A DNA stretch of 64,000 nucleotides from Mucilaginibacter jinjuensis (lineage in GTDB: Bacteria; Bacteroidota; Bacteroidia; Sphingobacteriales; Sphingobacteriaceae): the NCBI RefSeq assembly GCF_028596025.1, contig NZ_CP117167.1, positions 2,480,001-2,544,000 on the forward strand, in the 5' to 3' direction. The translations under genes and the position numbers were made by a program. Numbering within the stretch: position 1 is the stretch's first letter; each line of letters opens with the position of its first letter. Below, piece after piece: positions 7,903 to 15,959 of this stretch. The notes under the pieces were generated by a model. The model searched no databases. It saw nothing but the letters and a program-made list of their open reading frames with translations, and was not told the origin of the DNA.

Positions 7903-9774
7903 TTATTTAGGTAGAGGTTTCACAATTAAAACCGGCACCTTTACCTTGTGACGGACTTCATTAACGGTTGTGCCGAAAATCAAATCCTTTAAAAATTTAT
8001 GTCCGTGCGATCCCATCACCAGGAAATCTACCTTTTCTGCCTTCACCACATCGGCAATACCGGTAGAAGTTGAGCCGTAACCGATCCGCGCATGGGCATC
8101 ATAACCTAAAGTACGCAATTCGTCGGCATAAGTTTGCAGGTTATCGGCATCGCTCTGGGTTTCCATGTCCATTACATCGGTTCCGTGGTATTTGGCACCG
8201 GCAGTTTCCACCACGTGGATTAAAGTATAGCGGGCATCTTTACCGCCTTGCATTACACCGTGGCGGATGGATTCCCAATCGTTCTTCGAAAAATCAAGTG
8301 ATACGCCAATGTGTTTGTAATTAATTCTGTCAATCTCATGTATGGCACTGGCAATGCCGTGCGGTACATTATTAGGCTTATCAGGTGTTTTGTAAAAGAA
8401 CGGACGAAGTGTTACGTAAACAAGTAGTACACCAATGGCGATAATAACCGGCACAATTACAGTATCTAAAATTAATGGTGATACCGAGCCGGAGCTACTC
8501 CAGTCGCCCAATTGCTGTATTACCAGTTGCACGTTTAAGCCTACAATCATTACCGCAAAAATCCAGGCGATGGCTTTTACCCATTTGTTAATCACAAATT
8601 TGCCCATCCGTACTTTATCAGATGTAAAGTGGATCAACGGAATTACGGCGAACCCCAACTGTAAACTCAATACCACTTGGCTTAATACCAGTAGATGGCC
8701 TAAAGCATCTGTTCCCGCATATAGCAAAGTGAAATAGGCCGGGATAATAGCCAATAAACGTGTTAACAGACGGCGCAGCCAAGGCGCAATACGCAGGTTA
8801 ATGTGCCCCTCCATTACAATCTGACCGGCCAGCGTACCCGTGATGGTAGAACTTTGTCCCGAGGCAATCAGCGCGATGGCAAATAATGTTGGTGCCATAC
8901 TGCCGAAGATTTTCTCCAGTAATTTATAAGCATCCTGGATCTCGGCTACCTGGTGAAAACCTTTGGTGAAGAATGCGCTTGCGGCCAGTATCAATATGGC
9001 TGCGTTGACAAAGAAAGCAAGGTTAAGTGCAATAGATGTGTCCCAAATGTTGAATTTGATGGCGGTTCTGATACCCTCATCAGTCCGCTCAATTTTGCGG
9101 GTTTGTACAAGGGACGAGTGCAGGTACAGGTTGTGCGGCATTACCGTAGCCCCAATAATACCAATGGCAATATACAAGGCGCTGCCCGATAAAGCATGCG
9201 GGATAAAGCCCTTGGCTATCTCATGCACATCGGGCTTGGCAATAAACATCTCTGTGAGGAATGATAGGCCAACAATAAAAATCAACGACACAATAAAGCC
9301 TTCGAGCTTGCGCATGCCCTTATTCATCAGGAAAAGCAGGAGCAGGGTATCCAGCAAGGTTAGCGAAACACCCCAGATCATCGGTAAACCAAACAACAAG
9401 TTTAAACCAATGGCCATACCAATAATCTCGGCCAGATCACAGGCTACAATGGCTATCTGTGCAAGGATGAACAGGCAAAAGTTAATAAAACGGTTATAAG
9501 CATGTTTGGATGCCTGCGCCAGATCTAAACCCCGTACAATACCCAAACGGGCACTTAATGACTGTAGTAGCAAGGCTACGAGGTTGGATAATAACAGTAC
9601 CCATATCAACTTATATCCAAACTGGCTACCTGCCGCCAGATCTGTTGCCCAATTGCCTGGGTCCATGTAGCCAACGCAGATTAAATAGGCCGGGCCCAGA
9701 AAAGATAAAAACTTACGCCAGCCAACTTTATCAGTGGCTACCGAACTGTGTACATTGCTTAGAGATTCGCTCAT
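7903..9774 (-). CDS. mntH: Nramp-family Mn2+/divalent metal transporter fused to a UspA domain
   Basis: 623 residues. Residues 1 to about 450 form an Nramp proton-coupled metal symporter in the inner membrane. TM1 carries the metal-ligand motif DPGN (38-41), and the TM6 motif MPHNLYLHSS lies near residue 210. Residues from about 480 to the end are a cytoplasmic universal stress protein domain ending GSHGHKFLKDLIFGTTVNEV, the G-x2-G-x9-G nucleotide-binding signature. A bare bacterial MntH is about 410-450 residues. The start overlaps the end of the DtxR-type regulator by 4 bp (ATGA), showing translational coupling and a manganese operon. Confidence 0.93.
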   Translation of the reverse strand: MSESLSNVHSSVATDKVGWRKFLSFLGPAYLICVGYMDPGNWATDLAAGSQFGYKLIWVLLLSNLVALLLQSLSARLGIVRGLDLAQASKHAYNRFINFCLFILAQIAIVACDLAEIIGMAIGLNLLFGLPMIWGVSLTLLDTLLLLFLMNKGMRKLEGFIVSLIFIVGLSFLTEMFIAKPDVHEIAKGFIPHALSGSALYIAIGIIGATVMPHNLYLHSSLVQTRKIERTDEGIRTAIKFNIWDTSIALNLAFFVNAAILILAASAFFTKGFHQVAEIQDAYKLLEKIFGSMAPTLFAIALIASGQSSTITGTLAGQIVMEGHINLRIAPWLRRLLTRLLAIIPAYFTLLYAGTDALGHLLVLSQVVLSLQLGFAVIPLIHFTSDKVRMGKFVINKWVKAIAWIFAVMIVGLNVQLVIQQLGDWSSSGSVSPLILDTVIVPVIIAIGVLLVYVTLRPFFYKTPDKPNNVPHGIASAIHEIDRINYKHIGVSLDFSKNDWESIRHGVMQGGKDARYTLIHVVETAGAKYHGTDVMDMETQSDADNLQTYADELRTLGYDAHARIGYGSTSTGIADVVKAEKVDFLVMGSHGHKFLKDLIFGTTVNEVRHKVKVPVLIVKPLPK

Positions 9775-10427
9775 GCGCTTATTAAAATATTTTTGGCAGC
9801 CTCTTTACCGATGCTGATCCTGTTTTCTGATTGATTAACTGTTAATACCACTGATTGGTCGTAAGCCAAAATTTCAATCACCTTAACCTGGTTGCCCAGC
9901 ATCAGGTTCAATTTTTCGAGGTATTGCAAAAAGGCAGGGGAGTGCTCGCGCACGCCGGAGATCACTCCGCTTTCACCAACACCTAACTGGCTAATAGGTT
10001 TGAACTCCTGTTGTTTCATGCGGCCATGCTTGTCGGGGATGGGGTCGCCGTGGGGGTCATAAGCAGGGTAGCCCATAAACTGGTCGAGGCGGTCAATCAA
10101 CTCAACCGATGAAATATGTTCCAGTTCTTCGGCCATTTCGTGCACCTCGTCCCACTTAAAATTGAGTTTTTCTACCAAAAAATATTCCCATAAACGGTGC
10201 TTGCGTACCACATCAACTGCTATTTTTTTGCCGATTTCGGTAAGGGTTACGCCATAGTAGGGTACGTAATCAATCAGTTTCTTCTCGGCCAGTTTCTTTA
10301 GCATATCGGTAACCGAGGCTGCCTTAGTTTGCAGAGTAGCAGCCAGTTGGTTAGTGGTAACCGAGGCATCTTCGGCAGATAGCTTGTAAATGGTTTTAAG
10401 GTAATTCTCTTCTGTAAAGGTTTGCAT
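9771..10427 (-). CDS. DtxR/MntR-family metal-dependent transcriptional regulator
   Basis: 218 residues. The N-terminal winged helix (FTEENYLKTIYKLSAEDASVTTNQLAATLQTKAASVTDMLKKL) is followed by the DtxR dimerisation and metal-binding region (HRLWEYFLVEKLNFKWDEVHEMAEELEH) and a C-terminal FeoA/SH3-like domain. It is longer than Bacillus MntR (142 aa) and closer to three-domain DtxR/IdeR proteins. Because it is translationally coupled to an Nramp transporter, manganese or iron sensing is the likely job. A DtxR-type palindrome lies 21 bp upstream of the start and suggests autoregulation. Confidence 0.92.
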   Translation of the reverse strand: MQTFTEENYLKTIYKLSAEDASVTTNQLAATLQTKAASVTDMLKKLAEKKLIDYVPYYGVTLTEIGKKIAVDVVRKHRLWEYFLVEKLNFKWDEVHEMAEELEHISSVELIDRLDQFMGYPAYDPHGDPIPDKHGRMKQQEFKPISQLGVGESGVISGVREHSPAFLQYLEKLNLMLGNQVKVIEILAYDQSVVLTVNQSENRISIGKEAAKNILISA

Positions 10428-10447
10428 TTATACAAATCTAAACAATT

Positions 10448-10465
10448 ATTTAGACTAATCTAAAT
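10448..10465. promoter_or_regulatory. DtxR/MntR-type operator upstream of the mntR-like gene
   Basis: ATTTAGACTAATCTAAAT is an 18-bp perfect inverted repeat (7-bp arms ATTTAGA/TCTAAAT around CTAA) and resembles MntR/DtxR boxes of the TTTAGGnnAnCCTAAA type. A further TCTAAA half-site lies just toward the regulator gene, at about 10436. Position and form indicate metal-dependent autoregulation of the mntR-mntH operon. It may also affect the divergent Lrp gene. Confidence 0.75.
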
Positions 10466-10535
10466 TTTTATTAATTAGAATTATTATTTGTTTAACCGGG
10501 TTTTAAAAAAATTATATTTTGTTGAAGGAGGCTTC

Positions 10536-10543
10536 TATATTTG
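10536..10543 (+). promoter_or_regulatory. -7 promoter element of the Lrp-family gene
   Basis: TATATTTG matches TAnnTTTG and ends 4 bases before the ATG at 10548. This supports that ATG rather than the in-frame upstream codon at 10488. Confidence 0.55.
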
Positions 10544-10547
10544 CATC

Positions 10548-11018
10548 ATGGCAGCAGAATTAGATAAAATAGATTTACAGATATTAAAGATATTACAGGA
10601 AAACGGCAGAATTACTAACCTGCAGCTATCGAATGAGATTGGTTTATCGCCGGCACCAACCCTGGAGCGTGTGCGGAAATTGGAGAACGCCGAGTACATT
10701 AAAAGTTACCACGCGTTGGTGGATGAGGAGAAGTTGGGACTAGGTATCAAAACCTTTATCCAGATCTCTCTAGATTTCCACAAGAATAATACCATCCAGA
10801 TTTTCTTAGATGAGATCCAGAAAATTAAGGAAGTAACCGAGTGCCATCACGTAACCGGTCAATGCGATTTTCTGTTGAAGTGTTACGTGCGCGATATTAA
10901 ATCGTACGAGCAACTGATCATGGAAAAGATCAGCCGCATCAGTGTGGTTAAAACCTTCCAAACCATGATGATCATGTCGACTAGTAAAAAGGAACCGATA
11001 GTACCTTTGGAGTATTAA
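10548..11018 (+). CDS. Lrp/AsnC-family transcriptional regulator
   Basis: 156 residues from the ATG at 10548. The N-terminal helix-turn-helix (LDKIDLQILKILQENGRITN, then LSNEIGLSPAPTLERVRKLE) is followed by the RAM ligand-binding domain (TECHHVTGQCDFLLKCYVRD). These regulators form octamers and respond to amino acids. The target is unknown here; it is divergent from mntR-mntH with a shared 120-bp region. The length is normal for the family. A start at 10488 would add 20 residues with no family counterpart, upstream of the promoter. Confidence 0.93.
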   Translation: MAAELDKIDLQILKILQENGRITNLQLSNEIGLSPAPTLERVRKLENAEYIKSYHALVDEEKLGLGIKTFIQISLDFHKNNTIQIFLDEIQKIKEVTECHHVTGQCDFLLKCYVRDIKSYEQLIMEKISRISVVKTFQTMMIMSTSKKEPIVPLEY

Positions 11019-11019
11019 T

Positions 11020-11168
11020 TTAATTGTGAGTTGTGAATTAGTGAGGGAGTGAATAGTTGCGATTTGCGAATTAGTGAGTTGTGAATAGAACTGCTCATTA
11101 ATTCACAACTCAAAATGCATTATTGTCTTTCTAATCACCACTCACTAATTCACTCCCTCACAACTGCT
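11020..11168. repeat. 'GTGAGTTGTGAATTAG' dispersed tract forming an inverted repeat
   Basis: Between the convergent Lrp and ung genes. The left part has GTGAGTTGTGAATTAGTGAG-like units and the right part has their reverse complements (CACTAATTCACTCCCTCACA). The same low-complexity unit recurs at 30.54-30.75 kb and near 34.71 kb. No gene was seen here. Confidence 0.7.
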
Positions 11169-11846
11169 TCAGTGTATCTGCCAGTCAATCGGCTTCTCTC
11201 CCTCTTTTATTAAATAATCATTTGCTTTCGAGAATGGTTTAGAACCATAGAAACCCCGTGCTACGGATAGTGGTGATGGGTGTACCGATTTAATAATATG
11301 ATGCTTGGTTTGATCTATTAAATCGGTTTTTGATTGGGCGTAGTTACCCCAGAGAATAAACACAATACCTTTTCGTTTTTCTGACAGTTTGCGGATCACT
11401 TCATCTGTAAATATTTCCCAACCCATTTTTTGATGCGATGCCGATTCGCCTGCACGAACGGTTAGCGTGGCATTTAGCAGCAGTATACCCTGGCTGGCCC
11501 ATTCTTCGAGGTTACCGTGTGTGGGGTAGGTAAAGCCGGGTATATCTGTTGTAAGCTCTTTATAAATGTTTTGGAGCGATTTGGGGATGGCAATACCTTT
11601 CTGTACCGAGAACGACAAGCCATGAGCCTGATGATCGCCTGGGTAGGGATCCTGGCCCAGGATTACCACCTTTACTTTATCGAAGGGTGTTTTGTTGAAA
11701 GCATTAAAAATATCTGCATTTTTGGGGTATATGCGGGCACCGTTTTCTTTCTCTTTTTTTAAAAATTCGCGTAGTTTTTGCATATACGGTTTTTCAAATT
11801 CATCGTGCAAAACTTCGAGCCATGAGGGTTCCAGATCTATCGCCAT
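11169..11846 (-). CDS. ung: Uracil-DNA glycosylase
   Basis: 225 residues, full length for family 1 UDG, which removes uracil from DNA at the start of base excision repair. The catalytic water-activating motif GQDPYPG is at 64-70 (Asp66), the uracil-binding segment LLLNATLTVRAG follows, and the C-terminal leucine-intercalation motif HPSPLS is present with its His. All active-site residues are intact. It is divergent from the membrane TPR-like gene at 11919. Confidence 0.98.
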   Translation of the reverse strand: MAIDLEPSWLEVLHDEFEKPYMQKLREFLKKEKENGARIYPKNADIFNAFNKTPFDKVKVVILGQDPYPGDHQAHGLSFSVQKGIAIPKSLQNIYKELTTDIPGFTYPTHGNLEEWASQGILLLNATLTVRAGESASHQKMGWEIFTDEVIRKLSEKRKGIVFILWGNYAQSKTDLIDQTKHHIIKSVHPSPLSVARGFYGSKPFSKANDYLIKEGEKPIDWQIH

Positions 11847-11918
11847 AAATATTTAGTAAGTGTTGATTAAACGTACAAATAAACGGATATTTGCGCTTTA
11901 ATATATTCATAAACAATT

Positions 11919-12464
11919 ATGTCAAATATTGTTAGGCTTGTTATAGCCTGTGTTGTGCTCGGAGCTGCTATTGCCATGAGCGCATTCGGTCTCTGGGGAT
12001 GGGGAATCTTAGTGCTTTTAATCGGTGGTATCATTTTGTTAAGCTTCTTCTTTAACGAAAACATGATCATCGCGCAATTTTACCTGCGTAAAGAAAACAA
12101 CGAAGAATCTGAAAAATGGTTGTTGAAGATTAAAGATTACGAGAAAGAATTATGGAAAAACCAGTGGGGGTACTATAACCTGCTGATTGGTTTGATCGAA
12201 TCGCGCAGGGCGCCGATGAAATCTGAAAAATACTTTAAGAAAGCCTTGTCGCTAGGCATGAAAATGTCGCACAATACTGCACTGGCTAAATTAAGCCTGG
12301 CAGGTATTTCAATGGCCAAACGTAACAAGCGCGAGGCGCAGCAATATTTAACAGAAGCAACCAAAGAAGATAAAAACAAGCTGTTGGCAGAGCAGATAAA
12401 AATGATGAAAGGCCAGCTTGCTCAAATGGACAAACAGGTACAACGCGGCTACCGTAATTACTAA
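11919..12464 (+). CDS. Small membrane protein with TPR-like helical cytoplasmic region
   Basis: 181 residues. Two close hydrophobic helices (about 5-25 and 28-46) are followed by a helical, Lys/Glu-rich region with repeats resembling tetratricopeptides (EKYFKKALSLGMKMSHNTALAKLSLAGISMAKRNKREAQQYL). I do not recognise a characterised family. The arrangement suggests an inner-membrane anchored adaptor. It is monocistronic as far as can be seen, and translation probably starts at the ATG at 11919. Confidence 0.7.
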   Translation: MSNIVRLVIACVVLGAAIAMSAFGLWGWGILVLLIGGIILLSFFFNENMIIAQFYLRKENNEESEKWLLKIKDYEKELWKNQWGYYNLLIGLIESRRAPMKSEKYFKKALSLGMKMSHNTALAKLSLAGISMAKRNKREAQQYLTEATKEDKNKLLAEQIKMMKGQLAQMDKQVQRGYRNY

Positions 12465-12513
12465 TTAGCAGGCGCTAATTAGTAAACAAAAAGATAGGAA
12501 GAGCAGGGCGGGA

Positions 12514-12744
12514 TTATTTTTCTTCAATTGAACCAAAATAATCCGGCTCTGATGAATGATTCTGATTAGGTTGTATGTGTCTGTCAGGAGAGAAAAATTC
12601 TTCCTCAGATGGGTGTGCAACTTCAACCTGCTTTAATAGGCTGCGGATGAAAGACAAGCCGAATTTTTTTCGGTCGAGTTTGATCAGGTATTCCTGTTCT
12701 GTTATCTCTAAAGTCATGTGCTTATATTTATGTTGTTCTTTCAT
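12514..12744 (-). CDS. Small hypothetical protein
   Basis: 76 residues, of which MTLEITEQEYLIKLDRKKFGLSFIRSLLKQVE looks like a folded beta-then-helix segment and the acidic Pro/Ser-rich tail looks disordered. The start could instead be the ATG at 12717 (MTLEITEQ), since TAACTTTA, a near -7 element, overlaps the upstream Met codon. The size and shape resemble small unassigned Bacteroidota proteins; no function can be given. It lies downstream of lysS but is separated from it by a strong hairpin. Confidence 0.5.
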   Translation of the reverse strand: MKEQHKYKHMTLEITEQEYLIKLDRKKFGLSFIRSLLKQVEVAHPSEEEFFSPDRHIQPNQNHSSEPDYFGSIEEK

Positions 12745-12815
12745 AAAGTTAGAACAGGAAAATAAACAAAAAGTTATGTGACCTTTAAATTTCAGTTAAC
12801 ATTAGGCCTTAAAAT

Positions 12816-12856
12816 ACAAAAGAGCAGCGATTTATGTTAAATCGCTGCTCTTTTGT
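12816..12856 (-). terminator. Intrinsic terminator of lysS
   Basis: A perfect 19-bp stem (ACAAAAGAGCAGCGATTTA and its complement) with a 3-base loop. On the minus strand the distal end is T-rich (CTCTTTTGTATTTT). It lies 25 bp after the lysS stop. Confidence 0.9.
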
Positions 12857-12880
12857 TGTATTTGGATACTAAACTTAGTT

Positions 12881-14605
12881 TTAGTTAAACCAAGCCATCA
12901 CATCTTCTTTTGCAGGTATTGCAATTTCCAGTTTCAGTTTTTTGCGCATACCGCCTAAGTCGTTAAATACTTTGTTAGGGTTGGCTGCTTTCAATTCTTC
13001 AACAGTATTAAAGCCCATTTTGTTTACCACAGGCACCCACTCGGCAGGTACACCAATTTCAACAAAATCATCAATAGTAACTACTTTAGCTTTTTTCTCA
13101 GGGCGCATCTGCGGGAAAAATAATACTTCCTGGATGGTGCTCTGGTTAGTCAGCATCATTACCAAACGGTCGATACCAATACCCAGGCCTGACGTTGGCG
13201 GCATACCGTATTCTAAGGCACGTAAGAAGTCTTCGTCCATTGCCATAGCCTCGTCATCACCACGACCGGCTAAGATCAGCTGATCTTCCAGACGCTGGCG
13301 TTGATCAATCGGATCATTCAACTCAGAATAAGCATTCGCAATCTCTTTACCGTTTACAAACAGTTCGAAACGCTCAACCAAACCTTCTTTGGTACGGTGC
13401 TTTTTAGCAAGTGGTGTCATCTCAACCGGGTAATCGGTAATATAGGTTGGCTGGATTAAGTTAGCCTCAACCTTAGCACCGAAGATCTCATCGATCAGTT
13501 TACCTTTACCCATGGTTTGGTCAACTTCAATGGCCAAATCACGACAGGTTTGGCGTAAAGCCGCCTCATCCATCAATGATACATCGATACCGGTATATTT
13601 CAGGATCGAATCATACATCGACAGCTTTTCATACGGACCGGTGAAGTTGATCTGTTTGTCGCCAACCTGTGCAATAGCAGTACCGTTAACGGCAATGGCA
13701 ATACGCTCCAGGCAGGTTTCAACCATCTCCATCATCCAGATATAGTCTTTATAGGCTACATAGATTTCCATCGATGTAAATTCCGGGTTGTGCGTGCGGT
13801 CCATACCCTCGTTACGGAACATTTTACCGAACTCATACACACCATCAAAACCGGCAACGATCAAACGTTTCAAATATAGCTCATTGGCAATGCGCAAAAA
13901 CAGCGGCATATCCAACGTGTTATGGTGCGTAGCGAAAGGCCTTGCAGCCGCGCCACCATGTACAGGTTGTAGAATAGGAGTTTCAACCTCAATCCAGCCC
14001 TGCTCGTTAAAATAATTACGCATGGTGCTGATCACCTTGGTGCGTTTTAAGAAGATCTGTTTAAAATCGGGGTTAACCGTTAAATCCACATAACGCTGGC
14101 GATAACGCAGTTCAGGGTCGGTAAAACCATCGAAGGTATTGCCGTCCTCATCGCGTTTAACAATAGGCAGCGGTTTTAGTGATTTAGCCAAAACGGTCAT
14201 TTCCTGTGTGTGTACAGAAATTTCGCCTGTTTGGGTTAAAAACACATAGCCTTTAATGCCGATATAATCGCCTAAATCTAATAGCTTTTTAAATACGTTA
14301 TTGTAAAGCGTTTTATCTTCTCCGGGGCAAATATCATCGCGCTTCAGGTAAACCTGTATGCGGCCGGTTGAGTCCTGCAACTCTAAGAAAGAGGCATTAC
14401 CCATAATACGGCGGGTCATGATACGGCCGGCAAGCTGTACCTGTTGGTAAGCATCCGGGTTGCTGTTAAAATTATCCTTAATATCCTGAGCCCAGGCATT
14501 TACATTGTAAGCTTCGGCCGGGTAGGGCTCAATGCCCAGGGCGCGAAGATCTTGCAACGATTTGCGACGATAAATTTCCTGCTCAGATAAGTCTGCAATA
14601 CTCAT
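12881..14605 (-). CDS. lysS: Lysyl-tRNA synthetase, class II
   Basis: 574 residues. An N-terminal OB-fold anticodon-binding domain (about 60-150; [23 protein letters not shown]) is followed by the class II catalytic domain. Motif 2 is [20 protein letters not shown] and motif 3 [15 protein letters not shown]. It is longer than E. coli LysS (505 aa): about 60 extra residues after motif 3 ([39 protein letters not shown]...) form a helix-hairpin-like tail seen in Bacteroidota enzymes. It is monocistronic with its own -7 element and terminator. Confidence 0.97.
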   Translation of the reverse strand: MSIADLSEQEIYRRKSLQDLRALGIEPYPAEAYNVNAWAQDIKDNFNSNPDAYQQVQLAGRIMTRRIMGNASFLELQDSTGRIQVYLKRDDICPGEDKTLYNNVFKKLLDLGDYIGIKGYVFLTQTGEISVHTQEMTVLAKSLKPLPIVKRDEDGNTFDGFTDPELRYRQRYVDLTVNPDFKQIFLKRTKVISTMRNYFNEQGWIEVETPILQPVHGGAAARPFATHHNTLDMPLFLRIANELYLKRLIVAGFDGVYEFGKMFRNEGMDRTHNPEFTSMEIYVAYKDYIWMMEMVETCLERIAIAVNGTAIAQVGDKQINFTGPYEKLSMYDSILKYTGIDVSLMDEAALRQTCRDLAIEVDQTMGKGKLIDEIFGAKVEANLIQPTYITDYPVEMTPLAKKHRTKEGLVERFELFVNGKEIANAYSELNDPIDQRQRLEDQLILAGRGDDEAMAMDEDFLRALEYGMPPTSGLGIGIDRLVMMLTNQSTIQEVLFFPQMRPEKKAKVVTIDDFVEIGVPAEWVPVVNKMGFNTVEELKAANPNKVFNDLGGMRKKLKLEIAIPAKEDVMAWFN

Positions 14606-15202
14606 AGTAAAACGCTAAAAATTATAAGGTTGCAAAAATACGATATTTCGTAGAAATAATTTGTCAATTAGCTAATTTGTCGATTTGTCAATAGTGCAAT
14701 GTGCTAATTTGACAATTACTCATCCAATTATCAGGGGCATTAACTAATTGACAAATTGCCAAATCAACAAATTGAAAAGTGCTGTCAAAACAGCGCCAGC
14801 GAAAGCTAAATAGTAAGGTGTTTACTTTGTAATGGCCGGTAAATCACCGGGTATTAATTCACAGAATAATTTATGATGAAATCTATGAGATCGCCGCCGT
14901 AGGGATGATAGAGGGGGACACAAAATATTGTGTCTCTACGCTGCTATTCATGCAGATGTCCGGACTGGGTTCGGGCTGGTGTTAATGGTTTAGTTGTTTA
15001 CTTAAAAACTCGCACACTTGTCATTCTGAACGTATGTGAAGAACCGACCGTAGGAAGCTCATTAATACATATAAAAATAAAGACCTATTAATAATCTTCT
15101 GCGCGAATAGAAGTATGGTGAAGAAGATCCTTCGCTATCGCTCTGGATGACAAAAAGGATACAGATGCAGATGTGAAATCAGCAAAATCGTTCTTTGAAA
15201 TT
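14606..15202. repeat. Gene-free region with several dispersed repeat fragments
   Basis: 597 bp without a convincing gene. It contains an AT-rich set of 'TTGACAAATTG' and 'AATTTGTCAATT' inverted units (14665-14780), a short palindrome GACACAAAATATTGTGTC near 14918, and 'TCATTCTGAACG...GTGAAGAA' fragments near 15020 and 15110. The last motif recurs at 38.84 and 53.79 kb. The lysS -7 element is at its left end. Confidence 0.6.
14633..14640 (-). promoter_or_regulatory. -7 promoter element of lysS
   Basis: The minus strand reads TATTTTTG (TAnnTTTG), 27 bases before the lysS ATG at 14605. Confidence 0.5.
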
Positions 15203-15754
15203 TTATAAATGCCTGATCACCTTTGCGGGGTTACCAACCGCCAATGAATTATCAGGGATATCTTTAGTAACTACAGACCCCGCACCAATAACGCAGCGGT
15301 TACCAATGGTAACGCCCGGACAAATTACCGTGTTGCCGCCTATCCAGCAGTCATCACCAATAGTAACGGGTTTGCCAAATTCGGTATTGCGGCGCTCTAT
15401 GGCATTCAGGGGATGGGCAGCAGTATAGATTTGCACAGCAGGGGCGAAGAACACATTGCTGCCGAGGTTTACTTTACAAACATCAAGCACCACGCAGTTT
15501 ACATTGAAATATACATTGGTACCTACTTTGATATTATACCCATAATCGCAGTGGAAAGGTGGTTCGATGTATAAACCTTCGCCTGCGTTGGGGATCAGTT
15601 CTTTAACAATCTCTTTAGCGGCATCATTAAACAAATACTCGGTAACGTTTAGTCTATGAAGTAATTTCTTAGCATTGGTACGCCCTTTTACCAGTTCGGG
15701 ATCATTGGCAAGGTAGGCTTCGCCATCGAGCATTTTTTGTTTTTCTGATTTCAT
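15203..15754 (-). CDS. Maltose/galactoside O-acetyltransferase-like sugar acetyltransferase
   Basis: 183 residues from the ATG at 15754 (MKSEKQKMLDGEAY is the usual family start; an in-frame ATG at 15808 adds 18 unlikely residues). It is a left-handed beta-helix hexapeptide acetyltransferase of the Maa/LacA/NodL group, transferring acetyl from acetyl-CoA to a sugar hydroxyl. The N-terminal Mac domain (YLANDPELVKGRTNAKKLLHRLN) is followed by hexapeptide repeats, the catalytic His of YTAAHPLN, and GDDCWIGGNTVICPGVTIG. The physiological acceptor is unknown. Confidence 0.92.
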   Translation of the reverse strand: MKSEKQKMLDGEAYLANDPELVKGRTNAKKLLHRLNVTEYLFNDAAKEIVKELIPNAGEGLYIEPPFHCDYGYNIKVGTNVYFNVNCVVLDVCKVNLGSNVFFAPAVQIYTAAHPLNAIERRNTEFGKPVTIGDDCWIGGNTVICPGVTIGNRCVIGAGSVVTKDIPDNSLAVGNPAKVIRHL

Positions 15755-15830
15755 GGTAAGGCTAAGATAGCGAAGATGCGTCGCAGACGCAATGAAGTTT
15801 TTAAGCACGCGTTGTAAACGCGCAAGAGAA

Positions 15831-15925
15831 TTTTGTCATTGCGAGCGATAGCGAAGCAATCTCGTAGCTATGCAGATCGAATAAGCATTGGCGACGAGAT
15901 TGCTTCGTTCCTCGCAATGACAAAA
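15831..15925. repeat. Dispersed palindromic 'GTCATTGCGAGG' element (complete)
   Basis: Arms TTTTGTCATTGCGAGCGATA (from 15831) and the inverted CCTCGCAATGACAAAA (ending 15925) flank a 30-bp centre. The two arms differ at the GCGATAGCG / GGAACG position, the same two variants seen in other copies. Just right of it the sequence TTCCCCCTTTAGGGGGTTAGGGGGC adds a second short dyad. Confidence 0.8.
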
Positions 15926-15959
15926 TGGACATGGTTCCCCCTTTAGGGGGTTAGGGGGC

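Noticed and set aside
10488..10547. Upstream start of the Lrp-family gene
   Set aside because: It precedes the -7 element and adds residues not typical of the family.
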